NCBI GenBank assembly: GCA_963837265.1
Contig: CAWIMQ010000006.1
Coordinates: forward strand, 124,001-188,000
Length of the DNA stretch: 64,000 bases
Source: DATBLE01 sp963837265
Lineage (GTDB): Bacteria; Actinomycetota; Thermoleophilia; Gaiellales; Gaiellaceae
Direction of reading: 5' to 3'
Part shown: piece by piece, positions 44,715-51,396 of the stretch
Layout of the letters: each line of letters opens with the position of its first letter
Numbering within the stretch: the stretch's first letter is position 1
Program-made: the position numbers and the translations under genes
The notes under the pieces: model-generated
What the model was told of the DNA's origin: nothing
Database searches by the model: none
Seen by the model: only the letters and a program-made list of their open reading frames with translations

Positions 44715-45971
44715 ATGAGCCGCCGCGCAAGCGGCGTGCTCCTGCACGTGACCTCGCTTCCCGGCGGCCGCCTCGGCGCGGAGGCGTACGAGTTCGTCGA
44801 CTGGCTCGTCGAGGCGGGCCAGTCGTGGTGGCAGGTGCTGCCGCTCAACCCGCCCGACGCGTTCGGCTCGCCGTACACCTCGTCCTCGGCGTTCGCGGGC
44901 TGGCGCGGCCTGCTCGCCGACCCCGATGCGGCGATCACGCGAGCCGAGATCCGCGACTTCCGGCGAAGGCACGCCTACTGGGCCGGCGACTGGGAGCGCT
45001 ACTCGGGCCCGTCCGCGGTCGCCGACCAGGTCCGGTTCGAGCGGGAGTGGGGGGCGCTGCGTGCGTACGCGCGCCGCCGCGGCGTGCGCGTGATCGGCGA
45101 CCTTCCGATCTACGTCGCCGAGGAGAGCGCGGAGGTGGCCGCCCATCCGAAGCTCTTCGCGCCGGATCTCGTCGCGGGCGCCGCGCCCGACGTCTCACAC
45201 CCCGACGGCCAGCTCTGGGGCCAGCCCCTGTACGACTGGCGGGCGATGCGGCGCGAGGGATACCGGTGGTGGATCGAGCGGTTCCGGCGTACGTTCGAGC
45301 TGGTGGACGTCGCGCGCGTCGACCACTTTCGCGGCTTCGTCGCCTACTGGGCGGTGCCGCGCGGCGCGACCGACCCGCGGCAGGGGCGGTGGCGCCGGGG
45401 GCCGGGGGCGGCGCTCTTCCGGGCCGCGGAGCGCGAGCTCGGCCGGCTCGACCTGATCGCCGAGGATCTCGGGATCATCACCCCGGCCGTCGATCGCCTG
45501 CGGCGGGAGCTCGGCCTGGTGGGAATGCGGATCGTCGGTCGCGGATTCGTCAAGCGGCACCGCGGACGCCATGCCGTCGCCGCTCATCCGGAGGACGCGG
45601 TCGTCTACACGGGCACGCACGACCACCCGACCCTGGCCGGCTGGATCGAGAGCGCGTCGGCGGACGACCTCGCCCTCGCCGACGCCGACGTGGCCGCGGC
45701 CGGGATCGAGGACGACGACCGTGAGTGGGCGCTCGTCCGCCTCGCCCTCTCCTCCCGCGCACGGGTCGCGATCCTGCCGATGCAGGACGTGCTCGGCCTG
45801 GGAGGCGGGACGCGGATGAACAACCCGGGCACGGTCGGAAACGGAAACTGGCGGTGGCGGCTCGCGCCGGGGCAGGCGAGCCCCGAGGCGGCCGAGCGCC
45901 TGCGCGAGGCGACCGTGGAGAGCCGGAGGCTCGCTCCGGCCGTGCAGCCGGCGCTGGCCGCGGCTCGGTGA
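44715..45971 (+). CDS. malQ: 4-alpha-glucanotransferase (amylomaltase, GH77), compact form
   Basis: 418 residues from ATG 44715, chosen because MSRRASGVLLHVTSLPG aligns with the usual GH77 N-terminus and GAGAGG precedes it; ATG 44691, ATG 44685 and GTG 44679 are in-frame alternatives. GH77 blocks are present: WWQVLPLNPPDAFGSPYTS, VIGDLPIYVA, VDVARVDHFRGF (nucleophile Asp), LIAEDLGIIT (acid Glu) and YTGTHDHPTLAGW (third carboxylate). The protein is some 80 residues shorter than typical amylomaltases; the missing part lies between the first blocks (about 60-110). It transfers maltooligosaccharide units and releases glucose in the cytoplasm. Last gene of the maltodextrin island. Confidence 0.9.
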   Translation: MSRRASGVLLHVTSLPGGRLGAEAYEFVDWLVEAGQSWWQVLPLNPPDAFGSPYTSSSAFAGWRGLLADPDAAITRAEIRDFRRRHAYWAGDWERYSGPSAVADQVRFEREWGALRAYARRRGVRVIGDLPIYVAEESAEVAAHPKLFAPDLVAGAAPDVSHPDGQLWGQPLYDWRAMRREGYRWWIERFRRTFELVDVARVDHFRGFVAYWAVPRGATDPRQGRWRRGPGAALFRAAERELGRLDLIAEDLGIITPAVDRLRRELGLVGMRIVGRGFVKRHRGRHAVAAHPEDAVVYTGTHDHPTLAGWIESASADDLALADADVAAAGIEDDDREWALVRLALSSRARVAILPMQDVLGLGGGTRMNNPGTVGNGNWRWRLAPGQASPEAAERLREATVESRRLAPAVQPALAAAR

Positions 45972-46002
45972 GGCCGCCTGCCGACCGCCGCTCGCCGCGC
46001 CC

Positions 46003-46332
46003 GTGAGCGCCGGGTACGTCGGCATCCTGTCCGTCGAGCTCCACTTCCCCGAGGCGGGGTCGCTGAAGGGCAAGCGCAAGCACGTCCTCTCGGCGAAGGC
46101 GCAGCTCCAGAACCGCTTCGGCGCCTCCGTCGCCGAGGTCGACCACCACGACCTCTGGCAACGCTCGACGCTGGCGATGGCGTGCGCCGCGCGCGGGGTC
46201 GGCGACCTCCACGCGCTCCTGGACGGGGCGGAGCGCTGGCTTCACGGGCAGGACTGGCTGGTCGCCCGCGTGGAACGGCGGATCGTGTCGCTCGAGGACT
46301 ACCCTTCGTCGAAGCCGGCGCGACCGTGCTGA
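46003..46332 (+). CDS. ylxP: YlxP family protein (DUF503)
   Basis: 109 residues with the DUF503 pattern: YVGILSVELHFPEAGSLKGK at the start, then KHVLSAKAQLQNRFGASVAEVD and a VARVERRIVSLEDY end. The family lies between infB and rbfA in many Gram-positive bacteria and has no settled function; RNA or ribosome association is suspected from context. Here it resumes the translation operon after the island. GTG 46003 is taken as start; ribosome-binding signal is poor. A 60-base gap separates it from rbfA. Confidence 0.88.
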   Translation: MSAGYVGILSVELHFPEAGSLKGKRKHVLSAKAQLQNRFGASVAEVDHHDLWQRSTLAMACAARGVGDLHALLDGAERWLHGQDWLVARVERRIVSLEDYPSSKPARPC

Positions 46333-46392
46333 CGACCCGCGCCGATCTCGAGCGGCGGGCCCGCGACGCTCCTCTCCAGCCGGAGCCGGTCG

Positions 46393-46731
46393 ATGTCTGA
46401 CCGCATGCGGCGCGTGAACGAATCGGTTCGCCAGGTGCTCTCCGAGGCCCTGCCGGAGCTGAAGGACCCCAGGATCGGCTTCGTCACGGTGACGGGGGTC
46501 GAGACGTCACCCGACCTCCGCCACGCCCGCGTGTTCGTCAGCGTCTTCGGGCCGGAGCGAAAGCGGGAGGCGACGCTCGCCGGCCTCGCCGCCGCGCACG
46601 GCATCCTCCAGGCGCGGATCGCCCGGGAGCTGAGGCTGAAGCGGACCCCGCAGCTGGCCTTCGCGTACGATCGGTCGGTGGAGGAAGGGGCGCGCATGAG
46701 CAAGCTGATCGACGACCTCGCGGGTGACTAG
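46393..46731 (+). CDS. rbfA: Ribosome-binding factor A
   Basis: 112 residues, single KH-type fold. Signature elements are RVNESVRQVLSEALPELKDPRIGFVTVT (in two blocks), SPDLRHARVFVSVFG, and LRLKRTPQLAFAYDRSVEEG near the end. It assists maturation of the 16S rRNA 5' end in the 30S subunit and helps cold adaptation in model bacteria. ATG 46393; stop TAG at 46729, eight bases before the DHH phosphoesterase. Confidence 0.95.
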   Translation: MSDRMRRVNESVRQVLSEALPELKDPRIGFVTVTGVETSPDLRHARVFVSVFGPERKREATLAGLAAAHGILQARIARELRLKRTPQLAFAYDRSVEEGARMSKLIDDLAGD

Positions 46732-46739
46732 ACAGGAAC

Positions 46740-47738
46740 GTGCGCACGGTGGCGCCCGCTGAGCTGACCGCGGTCGCCGACGCGATCCGCGCCAACGACC
46801 GCTTCCTCCTGGTCACGCACGAGAATCCCGACGGCGACGCCTTCGGGTCGATCCTCGCCGCGAAGCTGGCTCTCGACGCGCTCGGCAAGGACAGCGTCAT
46901 GTACCTCGCCGGCGAGCTGGCCCTGCCGCAGGAGTACTCGTTCCTCGACCTGAGCGGGCTGCGTCGCGAGCTGCCGCCGGATGCGGGCGAGCGGGCCGTG
47001 CTCGCGCTCGACTGCGCGACCGCGTCGCGCACGGGGCTCACGCCCGAGTTCCTCGCCGCGGCACCGCTGGTCGTCGACGTCGACCACCATGCCGACAACA
47101 CCGGCTTCGGCCTGGTCAATCTGATCGTTCCCGACGCGTCCTCGACCGGCGAGATCGTCCGTGACGTGCTCGCCGAGCTCGGCGTCGCGCTCACCCCCGA
47201 GATCGCAGAGGCGCTGTACGTCGCGCTCGTCACGGACACGGGCCGGTTCCAGTATGCGAACACGACCCCGAAGTCCCTGCGCCTGGCGGCGGAGCTGGTC
47301 GACGCGGGCGTCGACGTGCACCGCATCTTCCGGGGCATCTACGAGTCGGTCGAGTTCGCCAAGCTGAAGCTGCTCGCGAGGGCGCTGGAGCGCGCCGTGC
47401 TGTACGAGGGCGGCCGGCTCGTGATCACCTACCTGCTCCGGAGCGACTTCGCCGAGCTGGGCGTGGGGGAGGAGTACGCCGAGGGGATCATCGACTACCT
47501 GCGCGCCGTCGACGGGGCCGAGCTGGCGGCCACGATCCGCGAGCCCCCCGAGCCGCCGGATGCGCCCCACCGGATCTCGATGCGCTCGTCCCACGACGGG
47601 CTCGACGTCTCGGCGATCGCCCGCAAGCGGCAGGGCGGGGGCCACCGGCGGGCGGCCGGGTTCTCGACCGGCGAGTCGATCGACGAGATCGTCGCGTTCA
47701 TCCGCGGCGAGTTTGCCGGTGCCGCCGCGGGCGCTTAG
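46740..47738 (+). CDS. nrnA: DHH/DHHA1 phosphoesterase, nanoRNase/pAp phosphatase type (NrnA)
   Basis: 332 residues. The DHH domain has VTHENPDGDAFGS (metal ligands), LALDCATASR and the DHH signature VVDVDHHADNTGF. The DHHA1 domain ends in KRQGGGHRRAAGFS, the GGGH substrate loop. The family degrades 2-5 nucleotide RNAs and can dephosphorylate pAp, the by-product of PAPS-dependent sulfation. That activity would also serve the two sulfotransferases of this window, though the gene is part of the conserved rbfA-nrnA-truB series. GTG 46740; its end overlaps truB by about 20 bases. Confidence 0.92.
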   Translation: MRTVAPAELTAVADAIRANDRFLLVTHENPDGDAFGSILAAKLALDALGKDSVMYLAGELALPQEYSFLDLSGLRRELPPDAGERAVLALDCATASRTGLTPEFLAAAPLVVDVDHHADNTGFGLVNLIVPDASSTGEIVRDVLAELGVALTPEIAEALYVALVTDTGRFQYANTTPKSLRLAAELVDAGVDVHRIFRGIYESVEFAKLKLLARALERAVLYEGGRLVITYLLRSDFAELGVGEEYAEGIIDYLRAVDGAELAATIREPPEPPDAPHRISMRSSHDGLDVSAIARKRQGGGHRRAAGFSTGESIDEIVAFIRGEFAGAAAGA

Positions 47739-48537
47739 CCCCTCGGGCTTGATCCTCGTGGACAAGCCGGCCGGCCCTTCCTCGTTCCAGGTGATCGCCG
47801 CGATCCGGCGCCGCACCGGCGCCCGCACCGGCCATGCGGGCACGCTCGACCCCTTCGCCACCGGGCTCCTGCTCGTGTTGTCCGGAGCGGCGACCAGACT
47901 GGCCCGCTGGCTCGTCGGGCTGGACAAGCGCTACGTGGCCGACGTCGATCTCACGGTGCGCACCGCGACCGGCGATCCCGAGGGCGAGCCCGTCGAGGCG
48001 GTGGATCCGCCGCAGGCCGAGGAGCTGGAACGCCGGCTCTCGGGCCTCCGCGGCGAGGTGGAGCTGCCCGTCCCCGCGGCCTCGGCGGTGAAGATCGGCG
48101 GCGAGCGCGCCTACCGCCTGCACCGGCGCGGCGAGGCGGTGGAGATGCCGCGGCGGCGGATGCGGGTGGAGGGGCTCGACGTCGTGGCGTATCGGGAAGG
48201 GGTGGTGACCCTCGACCTGCGAGTCGGGTCCGGCACGTACGTCCGCGCGGTCGCCGACGCGCTCGGAGGTCATTGCCGGACGCTCAGGCGACTCGAGGTC
48301 GGGCCGTTCTCGGTGGAAGACGCGGACGACGAGCGGGTCCTTCCGCCCGCCGAGGTGCTGCCGTTCCTCCCGGCCGTGGAGGTCGACGCCGAGGAGGCGG
48401 CCGCGATCCGTGCGGGGAGCCGGGCCGCGCGGCGCGACGTGCGCACGCTGTGCGCCGGACAGCTGGTCGCCGTGGGAAGAGTGGTGATGCCGGCGATTCC
48501 GCCTGCGGCGGAATCGCCGGCAAGGGGACCGGGGTGA
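47719..48537 (+). CDS. truB: tRNA pseudouridine(55) synthase
   Basis: 272 residues from GTG 47719. The catalytic block is RTGHAGTLDPFATGLLL with Asp44; other motifs are LILVDKPAGPSSFQ, SAVKIGGERAYRLHRRGE and VGSGTYVRAVADALG. It forms pseudouridine 55 in the T-loop of tRNAs. TTG 47713 and TTG 47749 are alternative starts; GTG 47719 leaves the conserved N-terminal strand intact. The end of the gene contains a perfect 15-base inverted repeat that adds an Ile-Pro-Pro-Ala-Ala-Glu-Ser-type tail of low similarity to TruB proteins. The stop overlaps ribF. Confidence 0.93.
   Translation: MPPRALSPSGLILVDKPAGPSSFQVIAAIRRRTGARTGHAGTLDPFATGLLLVLSGAATRLARWLVGLDKRYVADVDLTVRTATGDPEGEPVEAVDPPQAEELERRLSGLRGEVELPVPAASAVKIGGERAYRLHRRGEAVEMPRRRMRVEGLDVVAYREGVVTLDLRVGSGTYVRAVADALGGHCRTLRRLEVGPFSVEDADDERVLPPAEVLPFLPAVEVDAEEAAAIRAGSRAARRDVRTLCAGQLVAVGRVVMPAIPPAAESPARGPG
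48489..48521 (+). repeat. Perfect 15-base inverted repeat at the truB/ribF junction
   Basis: Arms GCCGGCGATTCCGCC (48489-48503) and GGCGGAATCGCCGGC (48507-48521) are separated by TGC. It lies within the last codons of truB, 13 bases before the ribF GTG. The stem would be very stable in RNA and lies close to the ribF start, so it could affect ribF translation or mRNA processing. A palindrome this exact inside a coding end suggests insertion or selection. Confidence 0.6.
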
Positions 48538-49415
48538 AGGTCGCCCGGGCGGTGCACGAGCTGGAGCGGAAGGAGCGCTCGGTCGCGCTGGGGAGCTTCG
48601 ACGGGGTCCACCTCGGCCACCGGCAGGTGATCGAGGCGGCGCTCCAGGCGGGCGGGGCGCCGACCGTGGTCACGTTCGACCCGCATCCGCGACGCGTGCT
48701 CGGCTACGGGGTCGAGCTCCTGACGACGCTCGAGCGCCGGCTCGAGCTGCTCGCCGAGCTGGGGGTGGAGGAGACGCTCGTCGTCGAGTTCACGCTCGAG
48801 CTGCAGCGGCTGGAGGCGGAGGAGTTCGCGGAGCACTACCTGCGGGCGATCGGCGCCGGGGTGGTCGTCGCCGGCGAGGGCTTCCGCTTCGGGCACCGCC
48901 GCCGGGGCGGCCTCGAGCTGCTCGGCGGGCTCGGGTTCGACGCACGGACGGTGCCGCTCCTGGACGGTGTCTCCTCGTCCCGGATCAGGCACCTGCTCCA
49001 CGACGGCTGCGTGGAGGAGGCAGCGCAGCTGCTGGGCCGCCCGCCGGAGGTCGAGGGCATCGTGGTCGAAGGAGACGCCCGCGGCGGGACGCTCGGCTTC
49101 CCGACCGCGAATCTCGCCGCCGAGCCCGACCTGCTCGTCCCGCTGAACGGGATCTACGCCGGCTTCGCCGCCGGCCCCGCTCTCGAAGGGCGGAGAGCGG
49201 CGATCTCGATCGGCGTGAACCCGCACTACGGGGGCGACGAGCTCCGGATCGAGGCATTCCTCCTCGGGTTCGGAGGCGACCTGTACGGACAGCGGCTCGT
49301 CGTCGAGCTCTGGCAGCGGCTTCGCGACGAGCGCGCGTTCGGAAGCGAGCGCGAGCTGGTCGACCAGATCGCCCGCGACGTCGAGGCCGCCGAGCGGGCC
49401 GAGCGGCCCGTCTGA
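48534..49415 (+). CDS. ribF: Bifunctional riboflavin kinase / FAD synthetase
   Basis: 293 residues. The N-terminal nucleotidyltransferase domain makes FAD from FMN: ALGSFDGVHLGHRQVIEAA, TFDPHPRRVLG, GEGFRFGHRRRG and a SSSRIRHLL block. The C-terminal riboflavin kinase domain (about 175-285) has GTLGFPTANLAAEPDLLVP, NGIYAGFA and the FGGDLYGQRLVVELWQRLRDE pattern (given in part). GTG 48534 overlaps the truB stop. It is the last gene before an inverted gamma-glutamyltransferase gene, which separates it from its usual neighbour rpsO. Confidence 0.95.
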   Translation: MKVARAVHELERKERSVALGSFDGVHLGHRQVIEAALQAGGAPTVVTFDPHPRRVLGYGVELLTTLERRLELLAELGVEETLVVEFTLELQRLEAEEFAEHYLRAIGAGVVVAGEGFRFGHRRRGGLELLGGLGFDARTVPLLDGVSSSRIRHLLHDGCVEEAAQLLGRPPEVEGIVVEGDARGGTLGFPTANLAAEPDLLVPLNGIYAGFAAGPALEGRRAAISIGVNPHYGGDELRIEAFLLGFGGDLYGQRLVVELWQRLRDERAFGSERELVDQIARDVEAAERAERPV

Positions 49416-49417
49416 AG

Positions 49418-49497
49418 GGCAAGTAACACAGTGTTACAAGCTCCCAGAGGTCGCATGGTTTGCGCGCGATCCGGGGCAAGTAACAGAGTGTTACAAG
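49418..49497. repeat. Pair of near-identical 24-base palindromic repeats between convergent genes
   Basis: Units at 49418-49441 and 49474-49497 differ at one base. Each has the core GTAACACAGTGTTAC (49423-49437) or GTAACAGAGTGTTAC (49480-49494), flanked by GGCAA on the left and AAG on the right. The first core is a perfect 7-1-7 palindrome, the second 6-3-6. The second unit overlaps the stop codon of the ggt gene. The loops are too short for RNA hairpins, so a dimeric DNA-binding protein is the likelier partner. The 32 bases between units hold no recognisable signal. Confidence 0.7.
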
Positions 49498-50909
49498 GAC
49501 GTCTCGCCGCGCGCGGCCGCTCCGCTGCGGCGCGGGTCGGCCGCCGGGCCGGCCCTTGCGACCAGGCTGACGCCGCCGAAGTAGTGGTGGAGGGACGGCC
49601 AGCGGCGCACGATCAGCCCGAGCGCCTCCAGCTCCGCGAGAGCCCGCTCGTCGACGCCCGGCTCCGCGTTGGCGACGTCGCCGGCGACGTGCAGGCGCGG
49701 CCGGTCGACCGCGGCCTGCGGCTCCAGGCCCTGGTCGAGCACCGCGGACGCCACGCCGACGAGGGCGGTTCGCAGCCGCGTCCCGCCGGCGGCGCCGATC
49801 GCGAGGGCGAGCCCGTGGCCGTCGACCGCGACGCTCGGGGCCATCATGCTCTCCATCCGCTCACCGGGCTCGAGCGCGCCGACGAGCAGGTCGGCCTCGC
49901 CGAGCATGCTGTTCAGGTGGAGGTCGAGGCCCGGGAGCCAGTCGCCCGAGCCGAGCCCCAGGCTCGTCGTCAGGACACAGGCGCTCCCCTCGGCGTCGAC
50001 CGTGACCAGGTTGGTCGTGTGCCGGTCGTCGCGTGGCGCGCCCGAGACGGCGTCGAGCAGCGCGAGCGTTCGGCCGGGCTCGGGGACGCCGGCCAGGCGA
50101 GGGAGCCGCCCGAGCGCGGGCGCGATCCCCGCGAGCCCGCCGCGGGTCAGGAAGCGTGTTCCGGCGTAGGCGACCTCGACCGGCTCGGACCAGGCCGCCT
50201 CGTAGCCCGCGAGGTCAGGTTCCGTGACCGAGCCGCCGCGCTCGGCGACGAGCGCCAGCAGCGACCGGGCGATCGAGCCCGAGTAGACGCTCGCCGCTCC
50301 CTCCGCCTCCAGGAGCTCGAGCGCCGGCACGAGCCCCGGCTGCTCCAGCCGCTCGCCCGGGCGGAGGAGCCGCCCGCCGGGCGCATAGATCTGCGCGCCC
50401 TCGCGCATCGTCATCACCGGCTCGAGCATCTGCAGGCAGGCGACGTGGGCCGGCGGCATGCGCACGCCCTCGCGGGCGAGGCGGAGCGCGGGCTCGCACA
50501 GCTCGGGCCAGGAGAGCCGGCCGTGCCCCCGCCAGAGCGCGTCGAGGCCCGCCGGGACGCCCGGAACGGCGCAGGAGGAGGCGCCGACGGCGTAGTGGAC
50601 GACTTCCTCGCCGAACGGCACGTCCAGCTCGACCAGCTCGCCGCCCGTTCCGCTCGGAACGGCGCAGAAGCAGTCGAGGTTCCGGACGTCGCCGCTCGCG
50701 GCGTCGAAGTAGATCGCGTGCCCGCCGCCGAGGAGGCCGGTCATCACGGTCTCGGCGACGCAGGAGGCGAGGCAGGCGGCGACCGCGGCGTCGGCGGCGC
50801 TTCCGCCCGCCTCCAGGGTCTCCGCGCCGGCCGCGGCCGTCGCCGGGTGCCCTGCTGCGACCGCCGGTCGTAGCCGCCTGCTCTCCCTGCCCGTGGAAAA
50901 GGCCTGCAT
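49491..50909 (-). CDS. Gamma-glutamyltransferase / glutathione-hydrolase-like Ntn hydrolase
   Basis: 472 residues. The N-terminal large-subunit part has AAGAETLEAGGSAADAAVAA, TGLLGGGHAIYFD and VPGVPAGLDALWRGHG. The self-cleavage and catalytic site is DRHTTNLVTVDAEGSACVLT, where the second threonine begins the small subunit. The oxyanion and substrate region is MMAPSVAVDG and the glycine-rich AAGGTRLRTALVGV. No signal peptide is obvious, and the protein is shorter than the 550-580 residues of classical enzymes, as in the cytosolic-looking actinobacterial branch. TAGGAG precedes ATG 50909. It sits in reverse orientation between ribF and rpsO, an unusual place. Confidence 0.88.
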   Translation of the reverse strand: MQAFSTGRESRRLRPAVAAGHPATAAAGAETLEAGGSAADAAVAACLASCVAETVMTGLLGGGHAIYFDAASGDVRNLDCFCAVPSGTGGELVELDVPFGEEVVHYAVGASSCAVPGVPAGLDALWRGHGRLSWPELCEPALRLAREGVRMPPAHVACLQMLEPVMTMREGAQIYAPGGRLLRPGERLEQPGLVPALELLEAEGAASVYSGSIARSLLALVAERGGSVTEPDLAGYEAAWSEPVEVAYAGTRFLTRGGLAGIAPALGRLPRLAGVPEPGRTLALLDAVSGAPRDDRHTTNLVTVDAEGSACVLTTSLGLGSGDWLPGLDLHLNSMLGEADLLVGALEPGERMESMMAPSVAVDGHGLALAIGAAGGTRLRTALVGVASAVLDQGLEPQAAVDRPRLHVAGDVANAEPGVDERALAELEALGLIVRRWPSLHHYFGGVSLVARAGPAADPRRSGAAARGETSL

Positions 50910-50922
50910 CCCGAGTCTCCTA

Positions 50923-50943
50923 GCCGTCGCCGGAGGCGACGGC
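50923..50943. repeat. Perfect inverted repeat in the ggt/rpsO divergent region
   Basis: Arms GCCGTCGCC (50923-50931) and GGCGACGGC (50935-50943) with a GGA loop lie 14 bases upstream of the ggt ATG, overlapping its ribosome-binding region when transcribed on the minus strand. It is one of five perfect hairpins in this window with exactly three loop bases. Confidence 0.45.
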
Positions 50944-51031
50944 TGCTAGCCTATGGGCAGACCGCGACCTCGGCCGCACGTCCGCTTCCGGCGGCGTGCT
51001 GGGATCGCGGAGACGTCTACCTGGAGGTGGC

Positions 51032-51301
51032 ATGACTCTCACCAAGGAAGCGAAGCTGGAGATCGTCGGCAAGCACGGCCGGCACGGGGCCGATACCGGC
51101 TCACCGGAGGTCCAGATCGCCCTCCTCACCACCCGGATCAACGAGCTCACCGGGCACCTGCGCACGCACGCCAAGGACCACTACTCGCGTCGCGGCCTGC
51201 TCAAGCTCGTCGGCCGCCGCCGCCGCCTGCTCGACTACCTGCAGCGCACCGATCTCGAGGGCTACCGCGCCCTGATCAAGGAGCTGGGCCTGAGGAGATA
51301 G
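51032..51301 (+). CDS. rpsO: 30S ribosomal protein S15 (uS15)
   Basis: 89 residues, the standard length. It shows the S15 pattern: TKEAKLEIVGKHGRHGADTG, SPEVQIALLTTRINELTGHL, KDHYSRRGLLKLVGRRRRLL and a LDYLQRTDLEGYRALIKELG end, each a helix that binds the 16S rRNA central domain. ATG 51032 follows GGAGG at 51023-51027; the longer open frame lacks similarity. It is followed by a large stem-loop and pnp, the classic rpsO-pnp arrangement. Confidence 0.97.
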   Translation: MTLTKEAKLEIVGKHGRHGADTGSPEVQIALLTTRINELTGHLRTHAKDHYSRRGLLKLVGRRRRLLDYLQRTDLEGYRALIKELGLRR

Positions 51302-51317
51302 CGGCACAGCGCGAACC

Positions 51318-51391
51318 GGAGAGTGGAAGTTTGAGCGAGCTCCTGGCCGGCGGAGCTGACTCAAACCTCCACTCTCCACGAAAAGTGGAGG
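51318..51391 (+). promoter_or_regulatory. rpsO-pnp intergenic stem-loop with a competing hairpin over the pnp ribosome-binding site
   Basis: The outer arms, 51318-51335 and 51360-51377, pair over 18 bases with one mismatch. Inside the loop AGCTCC (51338-51343) pairs with GGAGCT (51352-51357). A second hairpin, CTCCAC (51374-51379) with GTGGAG (51385-51390) around a GAAAA loop, would hide the GGAGG (51387-51391) of pnp. Its left arm overlaps the right arm of the long stem, so the two cannot form together. In E. coli and Streptomyces this gap carries an RNase III site controlling PNPase. The switch reading is my inference. Confidence 0.75.
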
Positions 51392-51396
51392 AACAG

